64,000 nt of DNA, taken from positions 430,001 through 494,000 of the forward strand of contig BSBK01000879.1 in assembly GCA_027943335.1 (NCBI GenBank). Direction: 5' to 3'. This DNA comes from Chamaecyparis obtusa. Its lineage: Eukaryota; Streptophyta; Pinopsida; Cupressales; Cupressaceae. Both the position numbers and the translations under genes were made by a program. Below the pieces are notes generated by a model that was not told where the DNA came from, made no database searches, and saw only the letters and a program-made list of their open reading frames with translations. Below, piece after piece: positions 49,880 through 60,570 of the stretch (position 1 is its first letter; the number at the start of each line of letters is the position of its first letter).

Positions 49880-50395
49880 TATGTATGTCTGTATGTACCT
49901 ATAAATATTGAATTAATGAATACAATAATTATAAAATAGAATTGACCAATGACTACATATTGACTCAATGATATGTGTATAAGATTGAATTAATGACTAC
50001 AACATATATAAAATTATACTGGCCCAATGACTACAATTACATTGACTTAATGAAAACAACATATATAAAATAATATTGACCCAATAACTATAGTCACATT
50101 GACTCAATAATTATGGTAAGATTGATTTATATGTAGACTCACTGACTACAACATATATAAAGTAATATTGGCCCAATAGCTACAATCACGCTGACTCAAT
50201 GATTATGGTCACATTAATTTTATATATACACTAAATGACTATATATATTATAATGTGACTAACTATATGTAGTGAATCAATGACTACAACAAATATAAAA
50301 TAATATTGACCCAATGGCTATAGTTACATTGACCTAATGATTATGGTCACATTCATTTTATATATAGACCAATGACTATATATATTAGAATTTTA
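49880..50395. repeat. Degenerate tandem repeats
   Basis: The phrases ACTACAACATATATAAA, ATATTGACCCAAT, ATGGTCACATT and TTGACTCAATGA recur several times in order, with a spacing near 110-120 bases. This is a decayed satellite-like array of about four to five units. Confidence 0.65.
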
Positions 50396-51951
50396 AAAAA
50401 CACACACTTTGTACATCTTGAAAATGACTAATTCATTTTCATATTGTCATGTCATCATCTTCTCATTAATCCTTCTATCCATAAAAATTATTTAATTATG
50501 CTAAGTAATCCATCTTTTAGTCCATTATAACTAAATTTTGATAATGATTTAACTAATACACTTCATCACAATTAAATTAATTTAAATAATTTATTTAATT
50601 TTCTCACCTCAAATAAATAAAATAAAAAATTTATTTATTCCCTCTATGTAATAATGTGCAAGTCTAAGTCCTATTCCCTCTCAAATTTAATCATCCACTA
50701 ATCTTTCTCATCAATCTCCACCAATGATCCAATGTTATGTGAGGTATATGAATAATACCTTCACTCATTTATTTTTCTCTAACTAGCATTATAATCAAGA
50801 ACAATTTTGTGATCAATTAGCTAGCATCTTATTATCATGCATGCTTGCATTGTCATGGGCATTATCAGTGTTAAGCAATCAAGCATTAAACATCAAACAT
50901 CAAGCCTTCATATTATCATATTCATATAAAGATTTGTTAATTTCTTATAACCTGGCTACAAATTAATTACAAGATAAATTCACAGAATGGAAACTCTATA
51001 TGATTTATAGCAATCAATACTATGGGTTAATTAACAGAAAATAATAGAGGAAGAAAAATACATAACAGAAGCAAATTGTAAAATGATAATAACACAAATA
51101 TACCCAGGAAACTCCAATGCGGAGAAAAACCTACAAATGTTGGATCTTCTATTCAACCTAACAACCAACTTTCTCTTCAAAATCAAATACAAGTTTGCTT
51201 CAACAATCTTACATATATAGAGCTCATTTGCTTTACTTAGCTTGCAAGAAAGAATCTTTCCTTGCTTTATTTGGCTTTAAATCATATATAAAATCACTCT
51301 TTATTTAATCAACCTCAAAAACTTAGAAGAATTCTTTTAAAGAATAAAAAATTGAAGTTGTTGCTAAATATCCAACATAAGTGGCTTTAAGGAAACTCCA
51401 CTCCACCTTCCAAGCTAAACAAAAAATCAACACTCTCTCTTAGCAAGGAAGGTGTTCTACACAACGCCTAGCTTATCCTTAAAGAATACAAACTTATTCT
51501 TCATCAAAGCCTTGTCAAGATGTCTACTATATGTTTGTTCATAGGAATGTAAATATTAGAGTTTCACTATCCCCTTCTCCACACAAACTCTAATGAAAAA
51601 ATCTTGCAACCACACCTTTTATTCAACTTCAAGAGCAAGGAGTCATTCAACATATTACAAGATTGCCACAACAATTATTTCAGCCTCATAATCTCCTCTC
51701 TCTGTCCAAACACTCACACTCAACTTGTGCAAATAACTTGTACTAAAAACTTTCTTTGGAAGAATCTAAAAAATTCACAACAAAAAGTATAGCAATTTCT
51801 ATCTAAAATAATAATTGCCTATGATTCCCTTGCTAAAATTTTCATTCCACTTCTTCCCTAGTTTCTCTTGGAAATATCTTCCTCACAATGTACTCTTGGA
51901 AAATCTCTTTCCTCTCAAAGTCACCAAGAAATCTCTTCTTATATCTTCTTG
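50396..51951. other. AT-rich spacer, possible LTR remnant
   Basis: No gene. Around 51110 the text ACCCAGGAAACTCCAATGCG resembles the ACCTTTCAGTAAAAACCCC part of the solo LTR at 62133 only in style. I could not prove a repeat. It ends abruptly at chromovirus copy 2. Confidence 0.45.
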
Positions 51952-52562
51952 TGGTGTTGGCCATTCACGTATAGCTTGAATATTTGCAAGATCTACTGTG
52001 ATTCCCTTAGCAGAAATTATATGTCCCAAATAATGAATTTCTTTTTTTATAAAATGAGCACTTGGATAGTTTGCCATACAATTTCTTATCCTTGAGGCAC
52101 TACAAAACTATACGCAAGTGCTCCTCATGTTCCTCGAGATTCTTGGAATAAATTAAAATATCATCAATGAAAATCTCTACAAATTTATCCAAGCAATCTC
52201 ATAACACACTATTCATCAAGTTCATGAATGTTGCAGGAGCATTAGTTAGACAAAAAGGTAATACTACAAACTCATAATTCCCATACCTTGTTCTGAAAGT
52301 TGTTTTTGCTATATCTTCCTCCTTGATCCGGAGCTGATGGTATCCAGATCTTTAAGTCAATTTTTTTGAACATTGTTTCTCCTTTCATTTAATCCAATAG
52401 CTCATCTATTCTCGGAAGTGGATATATGTTCTTTATTGTCACCTTGTTGAGCATTCAGTAGTCTATACATAACCTCAAGGTGTCATCTTTCTTCTTTATG
52501 AAGATCACAGGTGCTCCCCACGGTGACACACTGGGGTGTATGAACTCTTTTTCTAAAAGTTC
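51952..52562 (-). pseudogene. Chromovirus reverse transcriptase, truncated (copy 2)
   Basis: Matches about 41735-42375 of copy 1. Minus-strand reading gives HFIKKEIHYLGHIISAKGI then ADLANI-type sequence ending near AIREWPTPQ, after which the element stops and unrelated sequence begins. The [11 protein letters not shown] active site lies near 52140-52190. Everything downstream (rest of RNase H, integrase, 3' LTR) is missing. Confidence 0.85.
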
Positions 52563-53215
52563 CTACAACTGGGTTTTTAACTCATACATTTCATTGGTTG
52601 CCATTTTGTATGGAGCCTTGGATTGAGGTTCGGTTCCAGGAAACACATCTATAGAAAAGTCAAATTCTCTCTTAGGAGGCAGTTCAGGTAGTTCTTCTGG
52701 AAACACATCTTGGAACTCTTGCAAGATAGGATAATCATTTAGACTAGGAGTGTCTAAGTCCTTTGCATAAGCTACATAAATCACACACCCCTTCTTCTGG
52801 GCTTTCTTCATTTGCATTGCAGATATTAGCCTTAGTTCCAAAGGCTTCTGAATACCCTTAACAATTATAGGAATACCTGAATCATCTAGACATTGAATTG
52901 ACTTATCCTTGCAATTCACTATGACCTTGTGCTCAATTAGCCAGTTTATGCCCAAAATAATATCATAAGATCCTAAAGGAGTGACATAAAGGTTAACTTG
53001 TGTTTGAAAATTGGGAAATTCCAAATTACTGCATGCTAGACACTGCTCAACCCTACGCTCTATCTTATTGTCGTATTCAACCATCCATGGTTTAGATAAA
53101 TAACCAGCTCTAACAAGTAACTTTGAAACAAACTTAGGATCTATAAAACATTCAGTAGCTCCAGTGTCAATTAAAACAGAAACATCATGTCCTTAGAGCT
53201 TACTAGGGATCTAAA
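52563..53215 (-). pseudogene. Chromovirus protease and linker (copy 2)
   Basis: A 173-codon frame (52563-53084) runs from MVEYDNKIERRVEQC through [36 protein letters not shown] and [18 protein letters not shown]. Just upstream in the same frame LIDTGATECFIDPKFVSKLL keeps the D-T-G active site. This retropepsin would cut the Gag-Pol polyprotein. It is better preserved than in copy 1. Confidence 0.87.
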
Positions 53216-53509
53216 TGGGAGTTGCCTGAAAATATGCTTGGCGATGATCAACAACTGGATGAATCTTGTGCTAAAATTGAGAAGCTTTACCCTCTCTCTG
53301 AGTCATATTTTAAGGACAATAAGCAACATAATGATTACCCCCACAATTGAAACATCCATTCCTCGATCCCTACCTATTTTCAGTTATGTTCCTCCAATTA
53401 TTTTCATTCATGTTATTGCTCCTGTACTGATTCTAATTTTGAGGGTTATTTTTATGATGCAGGGGCATCCAAGGTTGAGGCAGGGGCATTCTGTGTCCTC
53501 GGTGAAACT
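53216..53509 (-). pseudogene. Chromovirus gag zinc-knuckle part (copy 2)
   Basis: Minus-strand reading gives GCFNCGGNHYATYC..., preceded by Asn-rich sequence and MPLPQPWMPLHH. The knuckle Cys and His residues are intact. A TAG lies near the expected Gln before GSRNGCF. Confidence 0.78.
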
Positions 53510-54327
53510 ACATAGGTGTTTGTATTTCAGCCAGTTTTTACTGGGTTGTAGCCTTGACCGACGACCTCGGTCATTGAAGGAAGCTCGGTCACTGAAGGAA
53601 CTCAGCAGTCCCTGATGCTCGGTGAAAGTGTTACTCGGTTGTGCCTATGGTGCTCGGTCGACACTGGTGCTTGGTGATCCTTAGTGTACTCGGTTAATTC
53701 ACTGATGCTTGGTAGTTCTAGCTTACCGACTGGAGTTTTGTGTGATTTGTTGGGCCAACTTGGTGCATTTATTGTTTGTATCTTTTCTTGGATTCTCCTA
53801 AGTGGATCTGGAGGCCGAAATGATGAATTAAATAATTGTATACAATTTGTAAGCCGACTTGTATGGCATTTAATATTTGTTAGGAAGAGTTAAAGGTTTC
53901 ATCTTGCCGACTTGTGGTTGATGATTAGTATTTAAGGGGTGTTTGGGTAGATGTTTAGGAAGGGAGAAGGAGGGAGATGACTTAGCAGATCTGGATTGTC
54001 AGATGTGAAGTTTTGAAGCTGAAGTTGGTGAAGTTGTGGAAAATATCTTGCATGATCTTGCAGATCAGATTTCTATCTGATAGTTTGTAATAGTAGAGCT
54101 AGTGGTTTGCATGCTTGGGAACAAGGAGATTGCTTGGAGGCTTGTGAGCTCAAGTTTAGATCTGCCTTAGGGTTTCCATCAGTGTCTGATTGTCTTCAGA
54201 GCTGAACTAGCTAGAGATTGTATTGGATTTGAGTGTGGATCTTATAGAATTATTTTTTATTGTAATTGGCCCTAACCCGGAAGGCCTTACAGTCGGGCAT
54301 GTTAATGAAAATTACTTGAAACAATTA
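53510..54327. repeat. Shared gag insertion, left part (copy 2)
   Basis: Counterpart of 43311-44107. It is split at 54327 by the non-autonomous LTR element; the remainder lies at 61749-61830. Confidence 0.6.
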
Positions 54328-55500
54328 TGTTGGCATTAAGCAGAATTGCCACTAGTGACAACACTTATTTGCATTCTTAGTGCAAATCGAGCAGAATAGT
54401 GCAAACCGAGCAGAACAGTGCAAACCGAGCAAAATAGTGCAAATCGAGCAGAACAGTGCAAACCGAGAAAAATAGTGCAAACCGAGTAGAACAGTGCAAA
54501 CCGAGCAAGACAGTGCAAACTGAGCAGAATAGTGCAAACCGAGCAGAACAGTGCAAACCGAGCAAGACAGTGCAAACCGAGAAAGATAGTGCAAACCGAG
54601 CAGGACAGTGTAAACCGAGTAACATTATGTCTACCGAGTCACAGTATTTACCAAGTTCAAAACCTAGCGAGTGGTCAGTATGAACCGTGCCTTCACTTCT
54701 ACCGAGTGCATGACGATGCCGAGTAATGCAGTGGACGCCGAGTATCAGAAAGTCACCGAGTTAGTTTGCAGGAACCGTGTAACCATACTTGGGCCGAGTT
54801 AGTGGCACTTATGTTTATTTGTCAAGCTGACTTTGTAATTGTAATTGTAATTAATTGTTTAGACTTGTATATAAACAATGTTGTAAAAATGTCAAGATTG
54901 ATGTATAAGTATGAATGTGAAAAAGAAAGGCAGAGATAAGAAAATTACAAAGGATTTCAGCAGTGTAAGGAACAGCAAAGACAAATTCATCACAGAAGGT
55001 GATCAGTACATCAGCGAATCTCAATCAGCAATCCAGTTGCAAAGCAAGAGATCTACTGTTTCATCCTAACAGGTGAATCAGTACTAAAATCCTTTAACCG
55101 GGTAGACTTAACAGTCTTTTGTAAAATCTCTTTACCGAGTGCATACTTCATTGTATGTTTGTAAATCCTTTAACAGGGTGGATTTAGCAATCCTTATTGC
55201 TCTTAGCAGGGCAGATCATCAGAAGTGATCAATTGTAAGCCTTAACCGGCCAACTTTATTCTGCAGTACTAAAGCTTTGTGGGTTTCATCCCCACCCCAG
55301 TTTTACTTTCTTTTTGGAAGGTTTCTGGGTAACCAAATCTATGTGTCATTGTTGTGAATGCTTTTAAGTTTCATGTATTCTATATGCAAAAGGTTAAAGT
55401 GAATTATATGTTAATACATCTGTATTTTGAAGAAAATTTGGAGTTACTAATTCACCCCTCCCCTCTCAGTAACTCGGTTAATTCCTGAATATTTCCAACA
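54328..55500 (+). repeat. 5' LTR of the non-autonomous element
   Basis: 1,173 bases, almost identical to 60571-61748. It contains a 13-unit array of a 19-base repeat and many ACCGAG hexamers. Near the 3' end lies ATTCACCCCTCCCCTCTCAG, shared with the copia LTRs. Confidence 0.93.
54380..54624 (+). repeat. 19-bp tandem repeat, 13 units
   Basis: Unit GTGCAAACCGAGCAGAACA with few variants. Because 19 is not a multiple of three, every frame repeats the same peptide series, giving the false Leu/Cys/Ala/Phe-rich frames on the minus strand. Confidence 0.93.
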
Positions 55501-55502
55501 AT

Positions 55503-55514
55503 TGGTATCAGAGC
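55503..55514 (+). promoter_or_regulatory. Primer-binding site (initiator-Met tRNA)
   Basis: TGGTATCAGAGC two bases after the LTR end, the exact plant copia-type primer site. Confidence 0.9.
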
Positions 55515-55566
55515 GGCATTGGTTCTCAAGACAAAGCTTAACTAGCTTGAGCAAAGATCCAGGACA

Positions 55567-56760
55567 ATGGAGGTATTCAAACTGAACAAGGTGATTGAAA
55601 ATGAAAAGCTAGATCTGGAAATGGCCATAGCTAAACTTAAAGAAGTAAAAGAACATCTTTCCCAATCCCTAAGAAGAAGGAAGGAACTTGCAAATCAGAT
55701 GAATGATCAGAATTACATTGAAGAAAAGATTGAAGATCTTTTTCCCTCAAATAGCTTAGATGAAGCAAACAATGCTGTCAAAGAACTCCTAGAAAAGAAT
55801 GGGTCTCTGCAGGAAGAAGTGAGAAAATTAAAAAGAGAACAAGAGCTACACTCTACAAGATTTTGTGAGATCTTACAACAAAGAAACAAGTTGAAAGATG
55901 AATTGGATGGAAGGAACAATGAAGTCCAAAATAAAACCCTTCAGCTAGAAAACCTAATTGATCAAATCTCCCATACAAATGAGGAAATTCTGAATCTAAG
56001 ATCAGAAATAGAAAGAACAAGAGAAGAACTAAGATCTGAAAAGGAAATCAATCTAAGATTGGTGGATGACCTAAACGCTGAAAAACAAATCAATGAAGGA
56101 ATGCTGAAAAGCCAAGAAGACTTGAATCAGCTGTATGAGCGAAATCTTCATAGGTAGAAAGGAAAAGCAGGACTTGGATATAAAGGAGAAGGTGAATCTT
56201 CTAAGCAAGGTACTCAAAGAAATCGGAAACCTACTTGTAATCACTGTGGTAAAATAGGACATACTTCAAATAAATGTTGGAGCAATGAAAAAGAAGAATT
56301 CAATGGAAAATGCTACAACTGCAATCAACATGGTCACAAAGCAAATGAATGCAGGGAAAAATCAAGATTCAAAGGTAACTGTCACAAATGCAACAAACAA
56401 GGTCACAAGGCATCCGAGTGCAGATCCAAAACATTCAATCCAGCAGAACAAATTATGAAAGTAATGTTTGGATGGGACTACAACACCTGGTGTAGATGTC
56501 ATTACTGTGGAGAATATGGACACATTGGCATGAATTGCATAAAACATCATCTAAGGAAAAGAGATACTACCGTAAGATGCTTCAAATGGACTAAACTCGG
56601 TCACATAGCCAGAAACTGCATGAATGCTAGTGAAGTTGAAGATGGAAAGAAGAATGAAGCAACTAAGGTCAGGAAACAGGTGAGACAACAATGGATTCCT
56701 AAATCTACCGAGCAAACCAGTCCAAGTAATGGAATGGGTGGCTCTACCGACTCAAACTAA
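55567..56760 (+). pseudogene. Gag-like ORF1: coiled coil plus five zinc knuckles
   Basis: An ATG at 55567, just after the primer site, opens a frame that runs to TAA 56758-56760 with one internal TAG (56155-56157). Codons 1-196 are charged and heptad-like (ELLEKNGSLQEEVRKLKREQ), a long coiled coil. Codons about 218-355 hold five C-x2-C-x4-H-x4-C knuckles: CNHCGKIGHTSNKC, CYNCNQHGHKANEC, CHKCNKQGHKASEC, CHYCGEYGHIGMNC and CFKWTKLGHIARNC, the last with Trp for the second Cys. Knuckles bind RNA, so it may package the element transcript. It lacks the usual copia gag core. Confidence 0.85.
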
Positions 56761-57177
56761 ATTTCCAAGAAAGCACTGGAACTGTATTCTCATAGACCAA
56801 TCTCAAGCAGTTCCAGAATCGAATTAAGAGAAAGATCTAAATCAGCATACAAGATGCAGTAAGATCACAGGAAGGTCGGTATCAGTCTTTACCGAGCAAG
56901 GTCGGTACCAGTCTTTACCGAGCGAGGTCGGAGCAATATGAATTCTCGAGTTCACCGAGTTGCGAAGTCTTTACCGAGCAATTAATTCTTAGTGGGTGAC
57001 AGTCTGTCGGAATTCATACCCTAATTTGTACTGAGCATTAATGATAGAATTGTAAACAAAAGGCAAGAAATTGAACTCATTCTTCACCGCGAACTTTTAG
57101 CACTTTGAGAGCAGAAAATTTCAAGAGCAACCCAGCGATTAAAATACTTTTGCGAAAGGAATTTTCTGTGAGCTACC
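56761..57177 (+). other. Spacer between ORF1 and ORF2
   Basis: No gene. It contains repeated TTTACCGAGC and AGGTCGGTA motifs (about 56875-56980) like those in the LTRs. Confidence 0.6.
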
Positions 57178-60100
57178 ATGGCATCATCCAGCACTTCAGC
57201 GAAGAAAGGATCAGAAATGTTAGTCCAAGGGGAATGGAGAGCACTAGATTTCAAGATCGTGCCCGCAATTGCAGTAGCCCTAGATCCAAACGGAGCTCAA
57301 TCTCAGATTCCTCCTAAGGTACTACTTATTAACGATATCCGCAATCATTTCAACTGTTCAATTCAAGAAATGGGAAACCTAGAGCTAGATATTGTGCGTG
57401 AGGAACTGTGTGTGGATGGTATTCTTAAACCCAAGCACAAACATCTAGAAGATAAAGGATTAGTTCACATTGCACATCTACCTCAAAACTTTCGGGAGAA
57501 ATGGGTTAGATACATTCTCAGCCGTGTACATGATGGCAAGATTTGGCTTGAGCAACCCATAAAGATCACAAAGAAGATGATTCATCAAATCACCAGTCTT
57601 CCCATGTTGAACAAAGCTAAAACTACCAAAACCCTAGGTCGGTCGGAACTGGAGAAGAAAACCCTAGCCGAGTGGGACGGTAGAGGCATGAAAGTTAGCA
57701 GCATTACCGATGCTAAACTGAAGTTTGGTACACACATAATTGCCCATAATATTCACAGTTCAAGTCGACAGAATAGTGTCTCCTGTGAAGCCATTGACCT
57801 AGCATACAAAGTGGTCAAGAATAACTTATCATTTGACCTAGCAGACTTATTGTTAAAACAGTTTAACAAAAACATGGAAAGCATTCAAACTTCCAAAAAC
57901 AATCCATGTAAGTTTGGATCTCTACTGGTCTGTTTATTCTTCTATGCTCAGAAATTCTTCCCTTCCAAAGGAAAAGTTGTACGGAGAAAAGATGTGCCAG
58001 TTCTTTATGAGATAAATGAATACATTTCAGAAATGGGTGAAAATTTTGAAAGCATCATGGATAATTATTTTGAGTCTTTCAAAGAGAAAATGAATGACAG
58101 ATTCTGAATTCCACAGAAGTTGGTGGAAGATTATAAGGATGACATTTGTTTCATGGTGGACTGTGACAATGTATATATTCAAGCAGCTAAACCGAGGACT
58201 GTATATGTAAAACCTCTTCCTTATGAGGTAAATATTGATGAAACCAAGAATATCATTGAAGCTCTTCTTAATCAGCCTGTCAATCCCAAAGCTCCATATT
58301 TTGGAACATATGATGAAGCTAAGGTGAGAATTGAATTAAGCATAAAGCTTCCACAGGCGGTAAACAAAGGAAAGAAGAGGATAGCCAAAATGCAAATGCT
58401 AACCGAGGACAAAGGAGAAAAAGATGAAGAAGAAGAGGAAAAGGATGAGAAAACAGAGGAACCAGAACCTGCAAAGAAGAAAGGAAAGGTATTCATCACT
58501 AAGGCACCTAAGCCTCCCACTGCTGTATTTACAAGGAGAAGTGCAAAAGGTAAGGCAGACAAGGCAGACAAGGCAGACAAAGACATAGTATTCAAAAGGC
58601 CTCCTCTAAACTTTCAAGAGAGGATCAAACTTTTTAGAGAAGGATCAGGATCTGGAGTAAGTAACATAAAATCTTTTAAATATGAAACAAGAACGGAAAC
58701 AGAACAGAAGGAAATAGAAGATGCTGTTATTGAAAAGATGGGACAGTGGAAATACTCTCCTGAAGAAATAGCCCCACAGGTTCCAGCAGTCTTATTAGAT
58801 CCAATAAAAATGAGATGGAGCAATGCCAAGCAAACTGTAAAAGACATATTTGATCAAACCCTGAGACAGTTAATGCCGAGCTTGAAAAATGATGAAATAA
58901 AGAAGGCATTGAAGGAAAATGAAAGTAAGATGACATTAAAGTTCAATACTTGTTTGATTCTGATCAACAATATTGAATCGGTTGTGAAGGCTGCAAATGC
59001 CACATGGAAAAACATATACCATCTTCACCAACCGAGTATTGAAACAGTCATAATAAAAGACATTGAAGATGACAGTGATGAACAAGAAGAAGCCACTGAG
59101 GTAGATGATACTGTGAGAATAGCGGCAGAAGTCATTACATCACTTCCTACCTCTCCAGTAAAAGTTTCTACATCTAGCCCGGAGATACCTTCAAGCATGG
59201 TTGTGACAACTTCAACTTTTGTCCAATCATCTATAGCAACAACAGAAGCAACCACCATTTCTTCTACCGAGTTGTAGTCTCCCACTTCATCAAGTTTTCC
59301 AGCAGTAAGTTTTCCAGTTTTTGAATCTACAAGTGTAAATATTTTAAGTTCTCCAGTAGAAAGTATACCAGTCTCTATAGCCAGCCCTACTATGTCTACT
59401 GTCACTACTACTAAGGCATTAAGTACAGATAAGCCTAAAGCTCAACCGAGCATAAGATTTTTGGGTAAGAATATAGTAGAGGATATAGACTTAGATGAAG
59501 AAATAGAGATTCCAACATTAGATTTTGCAAATCTATCAGCAGACCAAATGCAAAATATAGGTGAAATCCTTCAAAGGAAAGCAAAGCAAAAGAAGCTTAA
59601 AGAGGAGAGAGACAAGGAATATCAAATCATTAAGGATGCTAAGGACATTTTGTCTGATGCATTAGGTATTAAAGTAGACTCCTCCCAACATGTTTTGCTA
59701 CAATTAGCAGAAGCAGTAAATAAATACAATGAGGATTCATTTGGGACAGAAAAGTTAGTTGAAAGAGCCGAGAAGAGATTCAACAATAAAGTGCTTGAGC
59801 ACATTGCTCAGCACATAGCTATTAACCAAGTAGAATTGTCTTCAGTTTTGTCAAACATTGAATCTACCTATTCGAATGCTACCTCTCTTTTGGCCAGATT
59901 GTGCAATATTGCCGAGTTCACAAAGGATGTCATGGATAAAATGAATAAAATGGATGAGGATATGAAGATTAGCATACAGAAGCTACAACTTGAACCAAGT
60001 TCAAGCTCTGCTCATCACATGAAAATCTCATACCTATCAAATATGCAGTCAGATCTACTGAAAGAAGACACAAGGATCCAGTCCACACTGCTAGACATCC

Positions 60101-60261
60101 AACACATGATCCTTCCCATCATGAATACAATGTACAAGCACATTGACCATTCCAAAACATTGATTCATGACAATCAGTTCTCTATAGCAGATCACATGAT
60201 TGAACTTTCTGCAGAAGTCCAAATTGCAATCCAAACATGCAAGATTCTGCAAGAAAATTAG
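57178..60261 (+). pseudogene. ORF2 of the non-autonomous element, about 1,027 codons, unknown function
   Basis: One frame runs from ATG 57178 to TAG 60259-60261 with two internal stops: TGA 58105-58107 (likely CGA before) and TAG 59275-59277 (likely CAG before). I recognise no enzyme motif. Codons 1-330 look globular (QIPPKVLLINDIRNHFNCSI, GLVHIAHLPQNFREKWVRYI, YAQKFFPSKGKVVRRKDVP). About 415-480 is an acidic run (EEEEEKDEKTEEPEPAKKK) followed by Lys-rich sequence with KADKADKADKD. About 640-760 is Ser/Thr/Pro-rich. About 790-1020 is helical and coiled-coil-like (ILQRKAKQKKLKEERDKEYQ). It stands where pol should be. The near-intact frame suggests that it was recently translated. Confidence 0.8.
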
Positions 60262-60555
60262 GACAGAACCCTGGCACTAATAATGAAGGTACATTCTGAT
60301 TTTCTATCAAATTTTGGATTCTCTCTGTAAATCACTTGTATATACACCTTTGGCATTATCGTCAAAAAGGGGGAGATATGTATAGAGGGAGATATATGTA
60401 TAGAAGAAGATTTGTATAGAAGAAAAAGTTAGCACATTGAAAGGGGGAGATAATGTATAAAGCCCTATAACAAAGACAAATTTTTAAAAATCAAAATAAA
60501 ACTCAGCATGATTCATGTATATAAGTTTTGGGCAATAAGTGTTTTTGTCACTAAT
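60262..60555 (+). other. 3' untranslated region with repeated polypurine tracts
   Basis: Contains AAAAAGGGGGAGATA near 60364 and GAAAGGGGGAGATAA near 60438 before the true tract at about 60556. No gene. Confidence 0.7.
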
Positions 60556-60570
60556 GCCAAAGGGGGAGAT
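60556..60570 (+). promoter_or_regulatory. Polypurine tract of the non-autonomous element
   Basis: GCCAAAGGGGGAGAT directly before the 3' LTR. It is nearly the same as the tracts of the two copia elements in this window. Confidence 0.88.

Noticed and set aside
51604..51792. A 62-codon plus-strand frame in the AT-rich spacer
   Set aside because: Short, with no motif and no neighbour support.
54380..54624. Possible CRISPR array
   Set aside because: Units are contiguous with no unique spacers, lie inside an LTR, and the genome is clearly plant nuclear.
54336..54683. Several overlapping open frames rich in Leu, Cys, Ala and Phe (also 60579-60927)
   Set aside because: They are the 19-bp tandem repeat read in all frames. 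Since 19 is not a multiple of three, each frame stays open by chance.
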